Shown: in pieces, positions 23,871-35,441 of the stretch
How the letters are laid out: each line of letters starts with the position of its first letter
Numbering within the stretch: position 1 is the first letter of the stretch
Source: Phoronis australis
Lineage: Eukaryota > Phoronida > Phoronidae
DNA length: 62,067 nt
Direction of reading: 5' to 3'
Assembly (NCBI GenBank): GCA_002633005.1
Contig: NMRA01001016.1
Coordinates: 1-62,067, forward strand
Position numbers and translations under genes: made by a program
Notes under the pieces: model-generated
Databases searched by the model: none
What the model was told of the DNA's origin: nothing
The model's input: the letters and a program-made list of their open reading frames with translations, nothing else

Positions 23871-26800
23871 CTTCGGGCCTCCGCTCACCTTTTCAAAAAA
23901 ACTCCTTCAAAGAATGACCATAATAAAATAAAGTTTTCCCGAAACTGGATCACAATAAAACGAATCTTGACCTTAGAGCGAGCGCAGACGGCCGGTACGA
24001 GTTGTCCTGAATCATAGCTCAGCTGACCAGCAACTAGCTTTAGTTCATCGAGAATTTCGTATTTTCACACTGTTAGATCTCGACTATAGCTACTTGAGGC
24101 AGCTCCTCGCTACCGGTCAGTGTACTGGTCCTACGCCCATTTTTATACTCTCCGTGTTGGTTCACGGTTACTCAACTCTTAATGGTTGCATCCCCGGGAT
24201 TGTCCCAGGGACGGATCCAAGATTTTGAGTTGGGGGGCAGATTATTAGCCAGGGTTTTACCAGTCAGAAATTTGCACCCCCGAACTGCCAAATGGAATTT
24301 TTCTAGTCTTATTAATTGAATACGGCAGCTTAATATAATATTCTCTTCCGTATAGAAACTCTCACGCTGTTGCTAGGCATACATACTATCCCTGAATGCA
24401 ATAGAGAGGAACTGAGGTGGGACATGCGCATTGAGATTTGCACATTCGCTATTAAAAAGTCTTGTCCCTTGGAGACACACCTTTTGTGGAATAGCGTGAT
24501 GTGATGGTGGGAATTGCGATGCTTTGCTTTCACGAAGGTTTGCATTCAGTTGGTAGCTTATATTTTGCAGCTATCTTAAAACAATTGTAACATTAGCATC
24601 CAAATAAATTTAAAAGGACATGAGTCTACCACTCTTGAACTTATTATCTTTGATATATTTCAGACGGAACAAAACTATTTCGTTCCAAACACTCAGTCAA
24701 AACAAGACTGAGACAGCAAGCAGTTACAACAGCTACTGCATGAATACTGAATATACGGCCCACTTGTTACCCACTTCTCTTATATTTGGGGTGGCTTTTC
24801 CGCTAAGCCCATTCCAGACGAAGGTTCCTTGATGAATTCTTAAAATTTGCGTTGGGCCTCCAGGGCCGACGACCACTGTTAAGTGTCTAAACCTTCAATG
24901 TCTAACGTTTTCAGAATCTTTTGTTTTAAAAGATACTAATTAATCGTGATACGCACCATCACCATGAACTCAGTACGTCGACGGCGCAGTGTACATAAAG
25001 CTGGTATTAATGGTCTCGATAATCATACACATGTTCCCTCGGCCTGCAGCGAAGTGTACACGTTTGGGTGAACGATCTAAAACACGTTGAATTGTTTTAG
25101 TTACAGTGACCGGCAAGCAATGCCAGAGTGTGGGACTCTAAACGAAATGTCTTCAAAATAAGCAATCGCAACTCGGTGCAGCGAATTACTCATTATGGCA
25201 CGAAGGCTTTCCAAGGTGCCATCTAGTCCCTCGCCGTGGGGAGAAGACTTCTTTCTTATTCTTAAAGGTGAGTTTTCTGGTTAATGGTGTGTATTCTGAA
25301 GTAAAGAACTGTGATGCGTGGAGCCAAAAAACTGCAAGGATGTTTGCGCTTGAGATTGAAATGTTTTCTGCGCCCACATACGTGGGCATGGGTGCATATT
25401 ATAGTTATTCCCGTTCAGCGTCCGCAGTTACTTCATTTAAACCCCTCGGAGGATCTTCGTTGAATTTGGAAGGTTTGTTATGGACATATCATGTAACCGA
25501 CAATTTGGGGATGGTTCCTGCACGCAATGTGCCTTCAAATGGTATTCATAGCATTTTGTCGTAAGTTTTTGGCACCCGACTTTAAATCTGACAAACGGTT
25601 TGAAGGATCATAACGATGAAATTCGAAGTACATGTTGCTGCTGGAAAAACCATAGAAACTGATGTGAACTTCCTGACCAATTCGAGTGCTTTTAGGTCTC
25701 AGTTTTGTTTGTTTAATTTTTGTGCCGGCTTTAAAATCTTCTAAGTTAGGTGAAGGACAGTCGTGAAATTTTCAGATACGTTTCTAATGGGAAGAGCAGG
25801 ACTGATATTTATTTTTGGACGGATCCAAGTACGGTTAACGACATACGTAATTTCGGTGAAGACAATATGACTGGAGATGATTTTCGAATGAATCCGAATA
25901 CTGCAATGTTCCATAGAGGCACTTTTATTTTTGGCGCCTTGCTAATAATCTACCAAGGAGCAAATTCCTTTTTTTCTCTCTACATGTTAAATACTTCGTA
26001 TTTGAAGTTAAATGAGAAAGAAAATCTGGTGTTTTGATAAACATTTGTGAACTATTACAAAAGCTTTTTTTGTAAATAAGGTCTGACATATCCTAAAGGA
26101 TAATCTTTTAAATTGATGTGCTCCAGTTAACGCGGGCACGGTTTACGTTTACCGTCGGACAGATACGAGTGTTGCTCTGCCCCCTTGTGGCAATTTCAGC
26201 GTTTTGCGTCTGCCTCTGTGTCCAATTTCGCACAGCTCCGGTATGTTCTGTGCTCCCTAGTGGCAATTCTAACTTTTTGGTGCTCATTTTTAGCAATCGC
26301 CTTTCTGATAAATGAAGCGGCTTGAAGAACTGCTGCGACATTGACGTTGATTTTTGAACAATTTTGACCATTGTTACGACCCCTTTTTGGCAGTTTCAAT
26401 TTTTGCGTCAATGTTCTTCTACAGTAGTAGATGTGACTGTTGTACCCGCATATATTTCATTGCCAACACGCAAGCCCGGTATTCAGTAAATGTTCAGGTC
26501 CTCCATTCAAATGGTCGAGCATGGAGTTGAGACGGACGCAAAGTCCTTTACACCCGCAGTCTGAGGTCGCGTTTTTACCCGATAATCGGAAAATCGGACG
26601 CTATATGAAATCAGCCAGCCAGCCAGTACAGCAAGCTTTATACTGGGAGCGAGTTTCCTTATTCGGACAGTCCGGAACAGAACACTAAAGTAGATGCTTT
26701 AGTTTTGAAATCACATTTCAAATATTCCTGTCGGTTTTGATCAATACCAAATACATCACTTGAAAGCACTTGCGGTCCTCCTGTCACTCAACAAGTTTGA

Positions 26801-27694
26801 TCTAAATTTTGATTTGAATTGATGTCAGCCAGACTTGAAAAAGAGGGTGCTAAACTAGAAACGGTGAATTCACGGCGCCCTTCTTTTGTTTACTTAAAAA
26901 GACACGATTTATTATTTTAGGTAAGAGAATGTACCAACACTTCAGTCATAGACATTATTTAACGATACAATACGAATTGTACCATCGAATATGTTTTTGA
27001 CTTGTTTTTGTGAGCTTAAACTTTTAGTTTTTAGTATCCAAAGAAATTTACTAATTGTTAAAACGTCTGAAGTAACGCAATCTACGACTATGGAAACCTT
27101 AACAATCAAAAACTGTTTATATTTTTATTGTCATAGATATTTGTTATTTTTTGGCTGAATTCGAAGTTATTTACCTAATCATAAAAGGAAATGCACGTTA
27201 ATTGCATTGAAACTGACGGGTGACCCAGTCTGAAGCGGCAGTGCTGTTTGAGATCAAACAATCAACATTTTTTTAAAGAGCATTGTGTAAATAATGCATA
27301 ATTTTACAATAGGGATAAACACCACAACAACACAGTTTCGTTTCTCGTCCGGTATTCCGCCCTTATGTTTACCAATGATATCTGTTCGCAGTTTTGTACC
27401 CAAGCAATGAAACTTAATCTGTTTATGCTCATCCCCCGGGCCCGGCTTCGAATTGACTGACAATGCCTAGAGGTAGTATCTCTCGTAGTGTGTCACTATA
27501 TTTAAATGTGAACTAAAAGGTGAAACGTTTAGTCTCTCATTGACATGCGCAGTTTGAAATTCAAATCGTTCCTCGTACGCTTAATGACTTCTTTCCGCCG
27601 CTTCGCAAAATGTCTTTCCGTTTTTACTTCTCATATTTATTGTGTTACGTTATCGAAGCTCATTCAGATTATTCCAAAAGTAAAGATAATAATT
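23871..27694. other. Intergenic stretch with repeat fragments
   Basis: No gene is supported. At 24206-24310 a fragment begins CAGGGACGGATCCAAG and matches the left part of the element at 47751-47904. At 26160-26405 a phrase like CCCCCTTGTGGCAATTTCA appears three times in degenerate form (near 26172, 26251 and 26373). The rest has only short frames without motifs. Confidence 0.45.
24206..24310 (+). repeat. Truncated CAGGGGCGGATC element
   Basis: Shares with 47751-47840 the ordered words GGATCC or GGATCT, GATTTTGAGTT, a G-run, ATTTTACCAG-like sequence and CACCCCCGAACTG. The right terminus is not seen, so this copy is truncated. Confidence 0.65.
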
Positions 27695-27698
27695 TATT

Positions 27699-28135
27699 GT
27701 CAGGTTCACTATGACCAAATGTTGACATTCTTTGGAATTTTTTGGTTAAAGTGGAAACTATACATTTTTGGAAACCACATTGAATGACAAATCAGAAAAT
27801 AGTTGATTCCATTTTTAGTTGGCCATCTTGACGGCCATCTTGGATTTTCAAACATGGCGCCGCTAAAATAGATTTTGCCCAATGTATCCGCCCTTGGGTC
27901 ACTAAGAATGTTAGTTTTTATGGCTACACCTGCAGTTAGTGGGGTCAATGAATTGGAAATTGTTAGTAGTTTTATTGGCGGCCATCTTCGCAGCCATCTT
28001 GGAATTTCAAAAATGGTGCCCCTTTTTAGACATTTTGCGCAGTATCTCTACTCCTTGGTCACTTAGAATGTTAGTTTTAATGGCCGCACCCACTTTTTTG
28101 GGAAAAGGAATTGAAAAACACTTTCTATATGATTT
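27699..28135 (+). repeat. Left terminal inverted repeat
   Basis: Carries two tandem related units of about 160 bp, each with a GCCATCTTGG-type word, a GGTCACTTAGAATGTTAG-type word and ATGGCCGCACC or ATGGCTACACC. Pairs with the right repeat. Confidence 0.8.
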
Positions 28136-28299
28136 TTAATAGCAGCTACGAACCCCCAAAATATGTAAAGGAATCACAAAAACGTAGATTAAGCTTCATT
28201 TACAGTAACTGTCTTTTTGAAAAGACATTTGAGACATATCTTTTGAAGATTTTGATATTATTTCCACTATTTACTTTGGAATCCAGCTCTCCTCTACTC

Positions 28300-30440
28300 A
28301 ATGAAACACATTTTGCCTTTGATAGTCCGATGGCAGATAATTTTGGCAGTAACTAGGCTGAGGATCAATGGTGAGAGCAACAGGAGTTGTAGCCTGCCCG
28401 TAGCCTGCTTGGCCTGCTACAACTCACTGATCCCTACAAGCCAGTCTCTCACTGAGTTTGATGTCTTATCACTTCTTCCAGAGGTGACCCATGATTGGTC
28501 CACCTTGTTAACAGTTGTTATGCAGACGAGCCAGTTGAGGAGGATGTTTGTTGACGAAGCTAATCCAACTATCACTTCATGTGACATGGGTCTATACCAG
28601 AGGGTTGTGAAGCTCCTAGATACCAGAGCTGAACGTAAGCAAACAGTGAACCCAAGACTTGAAAAATTGCATGCTCTAATGGCATCTCTAAGAACTCTTC
28701 GGACGTCCATAGAGAATTCTGGCATAGATGATGCCTGGATAGAAGCCGCTGTCTTTGGCAGAGCAGATTCTACGCAGCCATGGCGGTCTAGCTGCAGTGC
28801 AGGGTCACCAGCTGTATGACACGATCATACATGCCTATGTCCCACAATAGCATGACCAAAAGATTTCTTATGTTATTGACAAGGCCAGGAACTGTACGAA
28901 GATTATGTCGCTAAGAGAGTCAATGAAGATAAGAGCCTCTGGTCATCAGTCAAAAAGCTAAACAATAAGGTTTTTATGTCAGGACACAAGAAGGCAGTCA
29001 TAAAATTCCGTGACGTCGCCCTGAATCTCAAGGAGACCATGGACGTGTATGACAGGCTGCTGGTACATGTCAAGTCAAATAAGCAAATCGATCAGAAACA
29101 TGGTATCAGCCACTATGAAATCATCCTAACACCAAGAGCAATCTTTGCTGCCAGTGGAGCAATGCTGACATGCACAAACAAGTCGAATCGAAACCTTCTG
29201 CAGAAATTTTCCGTAGAATAGGACTGTCCTCAAGCTGCAAGAGAGGTTTTAGAGCCAGAAAACATGTATACGACATCCACTGAGTGTGTTCACCCAAGCC
29301 AAAAACTGCACGTGTGGATAGTATGGAAGTGATGTTTTTAACTAGAGATTATGACGATATCATTCTGGTTTTTGACACCAACAAAGACAACCCTTTGAAA
29401 CAAGCCACAAGAGAAAAAAGGAGGCAGAGAAAGGGTCAAGTACAGTACCAGATAAGAGATGAGACTTACATGCAAAAGATCCCAATGAGCCATTTCCTCT
29501 CCCATGATCAAAAAAGGCTCAACTTACTGAATATCTGTCTGCAAAAACACTTAAATATAGCAGACGCTGCCAAGATAGCCATTACTTCAGCTTCAGGGTG
29601 CACAAAGAGCAACCGACGTGATCGACGCTTAGAAGAAAATAATCACGAAAAAGCAGATATCTTGCTAATACATCATGCAGTTTTGGCATCACATCAAAAC
29701 GTCCCTGATGTTTTTGCACCTGACACAGATTTACTGGTACTCGTCATTGCTTCTTATGACAGGCTTCTCAGAAATACTTCAGTCCCCATGGCATCTGGGA
29801 TGCAATGTGGACAACATTTGGTGCTGTACAGGCAAAGACTCTTCCGACTTTCCATGGTTTTACATGGACAGACAACACTGGTCCATTCAGTAGGTTGAAT
29901 ATATATTTTAAGGCAAACACTGATGATATCAATGCACTGCAGACTCTTTGTACTGATTATGAAGTAACAGGTCAAACTCTTTTCACATTAGCCCCCTTTT
30001 ACATGTACATAATCACCGCAGGGTATAGACACAAATAGCATCCCAGTGCTAAGATGGTACCTCTTCTGTAAACATGTAGCTGACAGCGACAAACGTCCAC
30101 CAAGGATTGGTGCTTTGAAACAGCATGTGCTGAGGGTGTTTATTCAAGGCAGCCATTGAGTTCCTTGACTCATTGCAAAATGAATTTACAAGGACAATGA
30201 TGAACAGCTTAAACCCTCACAACTGATGAGCTTCCGGCACCGGTGGCTATCATTGAGATGGTTAGAAGCCAGAGCAAAAACGTTGCTCTTCCCAAAGATA
30301 CTTTTGCCGATCAAAGGACCTACCCTACACAGATCTATGTCAGTGTAGTGCAGAATGTCAAAATGGTGATGATGATGTGATTCCTGATGACAGTGATGGC
30401 TGTGATGGCGATATTATGATCTATAAACTGATTTCAAAGT
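28300..30440 (+). pseudogene. Broken PIN/FEN-like nuclease ORF of the transposon
   Basis: Readable pieces lie in several frames. 28370-28810 (helical N-terminal part, with IDDAWIEAAVFG) matches the family's region upstream of the nuclease. 29320-29815 carries IILVFDTNKD, then the insertion-rich middle, then NHEKADILLIHH and FAPDTDLLVLVI; these three acidic sites correspond to the FDT, HEEAD and PDTD motifs of the family and resemble the metal-binding acids of FEN/XPG nucleases. 29815-29920 continues in another frame with TFHGFTWTDNTGPFS. Near 30100, GALKQHVLR follows, and 30280-30360 encodes a cysteine-rich tail (CRSKDLPYTDLCQC). Stops and frame changes between the pieces show the gene is dead. 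The normal second motif Glu-Glu-Ala-Asp reads Glu-Lys-Ala-Asp here. Confidence 0.75.
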
Positions 30441-30649
30441 TCTGAGAGACTATATGGACACTACAAAAAACAAACTTTCATGTTCTGCAAACGTAAATAA
30501 GTTGTTTAGATACTGGTTTAGTTTAAGTGTCTTGAAGGAAACAAGCTCCGAACAAAATATACAAGAAAGTAAGATTGTGGTCATATGTGCTGGATTACAA
30601 GAAGAACGTATTTAGAAAATATGGCTGCTAATAAATGGGGTTTTGATTA

Positions 30650-31033
30650 TGTATCACACTTAATAAGTTGCATTTTCAGATTTCTTGACCACAAAAATGT
30701 AAGTGCAGCCATTAAACCAAGCATTCTAAGTGAGCCAAGAGCAAAGATACTGAGGAAAATGCAAATTACGGGCGCCATTTTTAAAAAATCTAAGGTGGCC
30801 GCCAATAAAATTAAAATTTCCAATTCCTTGACCTGAGAAAGGCAGATGTAGCCAAAAAAACACATTGTAAGTGACCCAAAAGGGGATATATTGGGCAAAA
30901 TTCATGTTACCGGAGCCAAGATAGCCGCCAAAATGGAAACAATTATTTTCTGATTTGTCATTCCATGAGGCTTCCAAAAATGTATAGTTTTCGCTTTCCC
31001 CAAATTCCAACAAAATTACACAACAAACCTGAC
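30650..31033 (-). repeat. Right terminal inverted repeat
   Basis: Inverted counterpart of 27699-28135. It includes the same ACTATACATTTTTGGAA and ATGACAAATCAGAAAATA words on the minus strand and the same tandem two-unit arrangement. Confidence 0.8.
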
Positions 31034-31037
31034 TATT

Positions 31038-31766
31038 AGGTCAACAGTATATTTTAACAGTTGGGCGTTCGTCCAGTTTTACATAATTTGACATGGGAAA
31101 TATTTGCCGAGCAAATGTGCTGTGAAACTATGCACCACTATGTAGACATGTGCACTTACAACTGGCGGGATTTCACGCCTGGCTGATGGCGGCCTTGAGT
31201 CGTTCTCGGGCAGTGTTTCAAACAGTGCTGCAGCGGCATTTTAGTAGTCAACATCGTCTTTGCTCTAAAAAGGTGAACAATGGGTGATACGGAGGAGCCT
31301 TACTGAGAGAGTCGGATATTTGAAGGGTGAGGGTATTCAATCACACTGTCCATAGGGGAATGACAGAGTGTAGATTTTGAACTTTTATTCATTTCGAAAT
31401 CTTTTCGCTCTGGAAAACAATGCAGTTGTTTTATTACCTTGGAAAAAAAATTCGTTCGCAACGTTGAGACTGCGATCACTGCTTCAGTTTGTTATAAATC
31501 ACTATCTGATAGAATTGGCAATTAAATTTGCTAGATTGTATTCTGTATTGCAGCTGTATCAAAGTGTTTTTGCATGGGCATGCCTACACAGTACAAGGGT
31601 ATGTCTAATGCTTCGCGTTTATTTATGTACATTTAAGCGAATTTTCACTAGACAATGCCACAATGTTCTGTTAGTTCACTCAAAAATGCACACGTGTTCG
31701 TAACCTTAAAGACAGACTGTGATATTCATACTTACAGAACTTATGTTTAAAAAATCTCATTTGTAG
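31038..31766. other. Upstream region of the TRPC gene
   Basis: Probably holds the promoter and 5' untranslated region of the TRPC gene, but no core-promoter element could be fixed. A small open stretch at 31186-31272 encodes a basic peptide starting MAALSRSRAVFQ, with a GT splice-donor-like end. It looks like a mitochondrial presequence but cannot be joined in phase to the next exon. Confidence 0.35.
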
Positions 31767-31864
31767 AAAAGGCCAAATCACAAGTGCCTCGCGTAGGAAG
31801 TTCTGGCGAAAAAATCAAGGGTATGCATGATTCTGCCAAAAGTCTGAGGAGACGAGTTGGTAAG
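31767..31864 (+). CDS. TRPC: Candidate first coding exon of TRPC
   Basis: Bounded by a TTTGTAG acceptor and a GTAGGT donor. Only one phase is open, giving a basic peptide that ends KSLRRRVGK and joins in phase 0 to the next exon. An ATG at 31823 gives the start used for the gene span (14 residues, MHDSAKSL...). If the exon continues upstream of this, a further 5' exon is required. No homology is strong enough to prove it belongs to the gene. Confidence 0.45.
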
Positions 31865-34800
31865 GTAGGTATAACCGGCTTTTTCGACATATACACATGG
31901 GCACATGTTACACATCTCAAAACCATTCACGCTGCAAGCTGTCCTTAATATTTATTTGAGTTATCCTTCAGAATTAATATCTTCATCACCTCAAGCGATG
32001 TTCGTTACACTTTCGTTGACTGATTGCGTCTTTGAGCGCGATGGGAATTTGACCAAGAAATAAGGAATGATTCTCTTACCGTTCAGACCTGTATGAAAAT
32101 ATGCGCAATTCGCGAAGTTTAGTATTTGTTCCAGCATTCTTGATTTTGTAGTTTTCTGCAATGGACGAGGAGTTCTTCTATGCAGTCGAGTTCGGCGATA
32201 CTCCTACCGTGGAGCGGTTTCTGGATGAGAACCCCGACTTTGATGTGAGTCGACAGGACCTGTTGGGTCGCACCCCTCTCAGATTGGCTGTCGCCAATGA
32301 GCACTTGGAGGTAAGTGAAGGTCCCGTGTTTAGTCAAGATACGCCATGTGGTGTAGAGTTTCTGCCTCATTTTTCTGACACCCTTCTTATCTTGCACCAC
32401 AGACCTCTGTCGAGTTGCATGTGTTACACAAGATATTATCCATGAAATTGAGTACTAATTTCCTAATTGTAGACAGTAACAAAATAAACCTATTTTAAGC
32501 GATAAGTATGGAGCTCGTCATCTCAGAAACAAATAAATATGTTAACATCAAAATATCGCCACTTATCCCAAATAATCTTAAACTACCTTTCCAGTGAAAT
32601 CGATCACCATAAAACAAAAGATCTGCAACAAAGTATATGACGTCATCAGGACTGAGTAGAGTCATACAGTGCACGCAGCCTGTTTGTGCTCTTCTTGGCT
32701 TTGCTGATTGGCGAAAGACAAACACAGTAAAACGTAATATCCTGTTGAGCTTCTACATCGGTTTTAATTAATTTTGCCCTAGGTTGTTATTAATAGTAAA
32801 TGTATTGCGCTCTGCTTTAAGGTTATATCCAACCTTATTACCAAAAAAGGCCATTTTTACAATATTTCACATGTGTCTAGTAAAATACCTTATCTTCATT
32901 CTCGGGGAACTCCAGATACAAAATATATACTGCGTAGCGCGAAAAAAAATTAACAGAACCACCTTGGAACCGCACAACCGCGTGGATATCATATTTGTTT
33001 ACTACTTATCCGAGATCAAAGTTTAAAGGACTTTCAATCAAATCGAATCTCCCGCCATGTACAGAGCAGCTTCGTATCCTCTCAGTCCTTTTATTCACAA
33101 CGAGGTGTACTTATGGTAGAATGGTGCCGGGGAAAAACAAAGACAAAACGTAGTTTTGATCCTAAGGGAGTTGTGCGTCTACATGCATATGACCGTTGGC
33201 GTTGAGAACGAATGCTACGGTCGCCTCAGGCCTCTGTAGTCATGAACACAGCAAATTGTGAAAGACATAAATCCTCACCCTAATTCCTACATTCAATTAA
33301 TAAACTGTCATTTCAGTGTTTCGATCTCATGCTAACGACATGCTTTAACCACAGATCCGATTTTTGTTATCCATTTCTTACTTGGTTTCGTATCAGTCTC
33401 CCAACAAGTGACGTGTACAGGCTATGTGTATAACAATGAACTGTGACCTGTTTATATAAAAGTAGGTCAAAAGGTCGCAAAAACAGTAAGAAATAGCTGG
33501 GAACGATACGTTTTAATGATAATTAAGTTAATTACGCACAGCAAAATCAGTTGACATTGTGAGTGAATGTTGAAATAGCGAATATAACTAAGGCTTCTAT
33601 AGGTTATGTGTACCGAAAACAAGTTTTCATCGATTAATTAACCGAAGACTTTGAGATTTTCACTTGTCCCAGTTAAATCGGCTTTCTCTCGGCTTCGGCA
33701 AATCGACTTTATTTGAACTTAGGAACACTAATTCTCGAAAAAAGCTCGGTGGATTTCGCTGAAACTTTTCAAATTAAAAATTTAGTCATCAGTCTGGAAA
33801 ACGCTGTAAGGATTTTCGATATAAAGGCCATTTTTTGTAACAAAGACGAACACGACTCTTTCCGTTTTTTACAAAGATACCTTACGTTTTGCGAGTTGGT
33901 TTGTCATAGAAACCAAACAAAAGTCTAATCGAAAATTCCTAACAGGGTATTTGAGGTACTTGGTGAAGTTTCCATTTAAAAAAGTTTCATTGAAATCGAG
34001 CCAGGGGTTATTTTGCTGTGAATATACTTTTCTTAAAAATAAAATTTTGATTTAAAAAATGTTTTTACATAAAAATTATAATTGTACATTAATACAAAAA
34101 GTATTTTCATATTCCCTAATCTTTCTATAATTCTTTCAGAAAATATATACTTTTGCTTGTTGACAAAGCTTAGTTTTATGGATATACGTGTTAGAATAGA
34201 GGCCACTAAATAAGGTTGGAGATAAACTTAAACAATTTAATCGTTTAAACAGGAGGCACATACGATTTCAGTTTTACGTTTGTCTTTGTGCTGAACGCGT
34301 CTTCAAAGAGCCTCGTTTCTATTCGCCGTGTTTTCATGTAGTTTCGCGCAGAAGTACACGTGCATCACTTCCGCAAAATCTCCTTTCATGGACGCCTTGC
34401 CGACATCATTGTTTGATTACGATGGGATAGCTGAAAATCAATACAAATAAACTGTGTTTTGTTGATACCCATTTGAGTACATGAATGTATTTTTTCGCTG
34501 TGGACATCAGCAGCGTGCATGTCCGCCAGCTAGACTAAGTATTTTTAATTTAATTGAGAAGATTATGTGATAAATCCCACAATTCCCGACTAGTTTTGCA
34601 CCAACCTTTCTCAAGTTCCTCAAACTTCGTCCAACGAATCAAAATTACAGGCAATCCTCCGGATAGTTACTGTACATTCGTAGTGAAATTTACGTGTACA
34701 CGGATCCCACTAATGTCTCGATACCTAAGGCACTGCTCTGCTCTGTCTATGGCGTACCTCATCTGAATGTATACATAAATGCAATCTGCAATAAATCATC

Positions 34801-35377
34801 ACCATTATAATCTCTAATTCTACAGAAAAATGTCAATGCACATGATGTCTTTAATATCACAAACCATTGTATTTTGCAAGAGTTTAAAGTCCCCATATTT
34901 TAACAAGCCCAATTCCATGGCATTTGACTTTTAAATTTGGCTAATTCTGCAAATTGCACATAACATGAAATAGGACATATCTAAAATCAATGAAATTTGA
35001 TATCCATAATCACAACAACCGTTTTTAATCGTGACATGTTTCATGGAAGCCACACCACATCTGCAGTCGTTTAGTCTCAAATAATCAGATCAGGGCTATA
35101 CATGTATGTTAAGAAAACCAGTACAGAGTTACAACAAGAGCAAGAATGGGACTGTAGTCAGTTAGATTTGTATGAACTTGTGAATCGGAAGCAAAAACGA
35201 ACCAAAAGAAAAGTGACAAGGATTAAAGTTTCATCTGTGTATTTATAATGTTCGTCTACGTGTAAGCCACTTTTCATCACGTACATGTAGCTTAACACGG
35301 CAACCATTAGAATCAAAGGCAATAATACCAAAGCAGTGCTCACAGGATGCTAATCTGCAGGCATCATTGCGGGTGTG

Positions 35378-35441
<64 letters not shown>

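Larger units (their letters stand above)
27699..31033 (+). mobile_element. DNA transposon with long TIRs and PIN/FEN-like ORF remnant
   Basis: The ends are GTCAGG and CCTGAC and are flanked by TATT at 27695-27698 and 31034-31037, a probable 4-bp target duplication. About 400 bp at each end are inverted copies of each other (27699-28135 against about 30650-31033). Between them are the broken remains of one long protein gene (28300-30440) on the plus strand. The protein family recurs in marine invertebrates as uncharacterised proteins and has a PIN/FEN-like nuclease core. A nuclease of this class, 3-4-bp target duplications and TIRs recall what I know of the Academ superfamily, but I did not see a diagnostic transposase motif, so the class is an inference. 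Confidence 0.8.
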
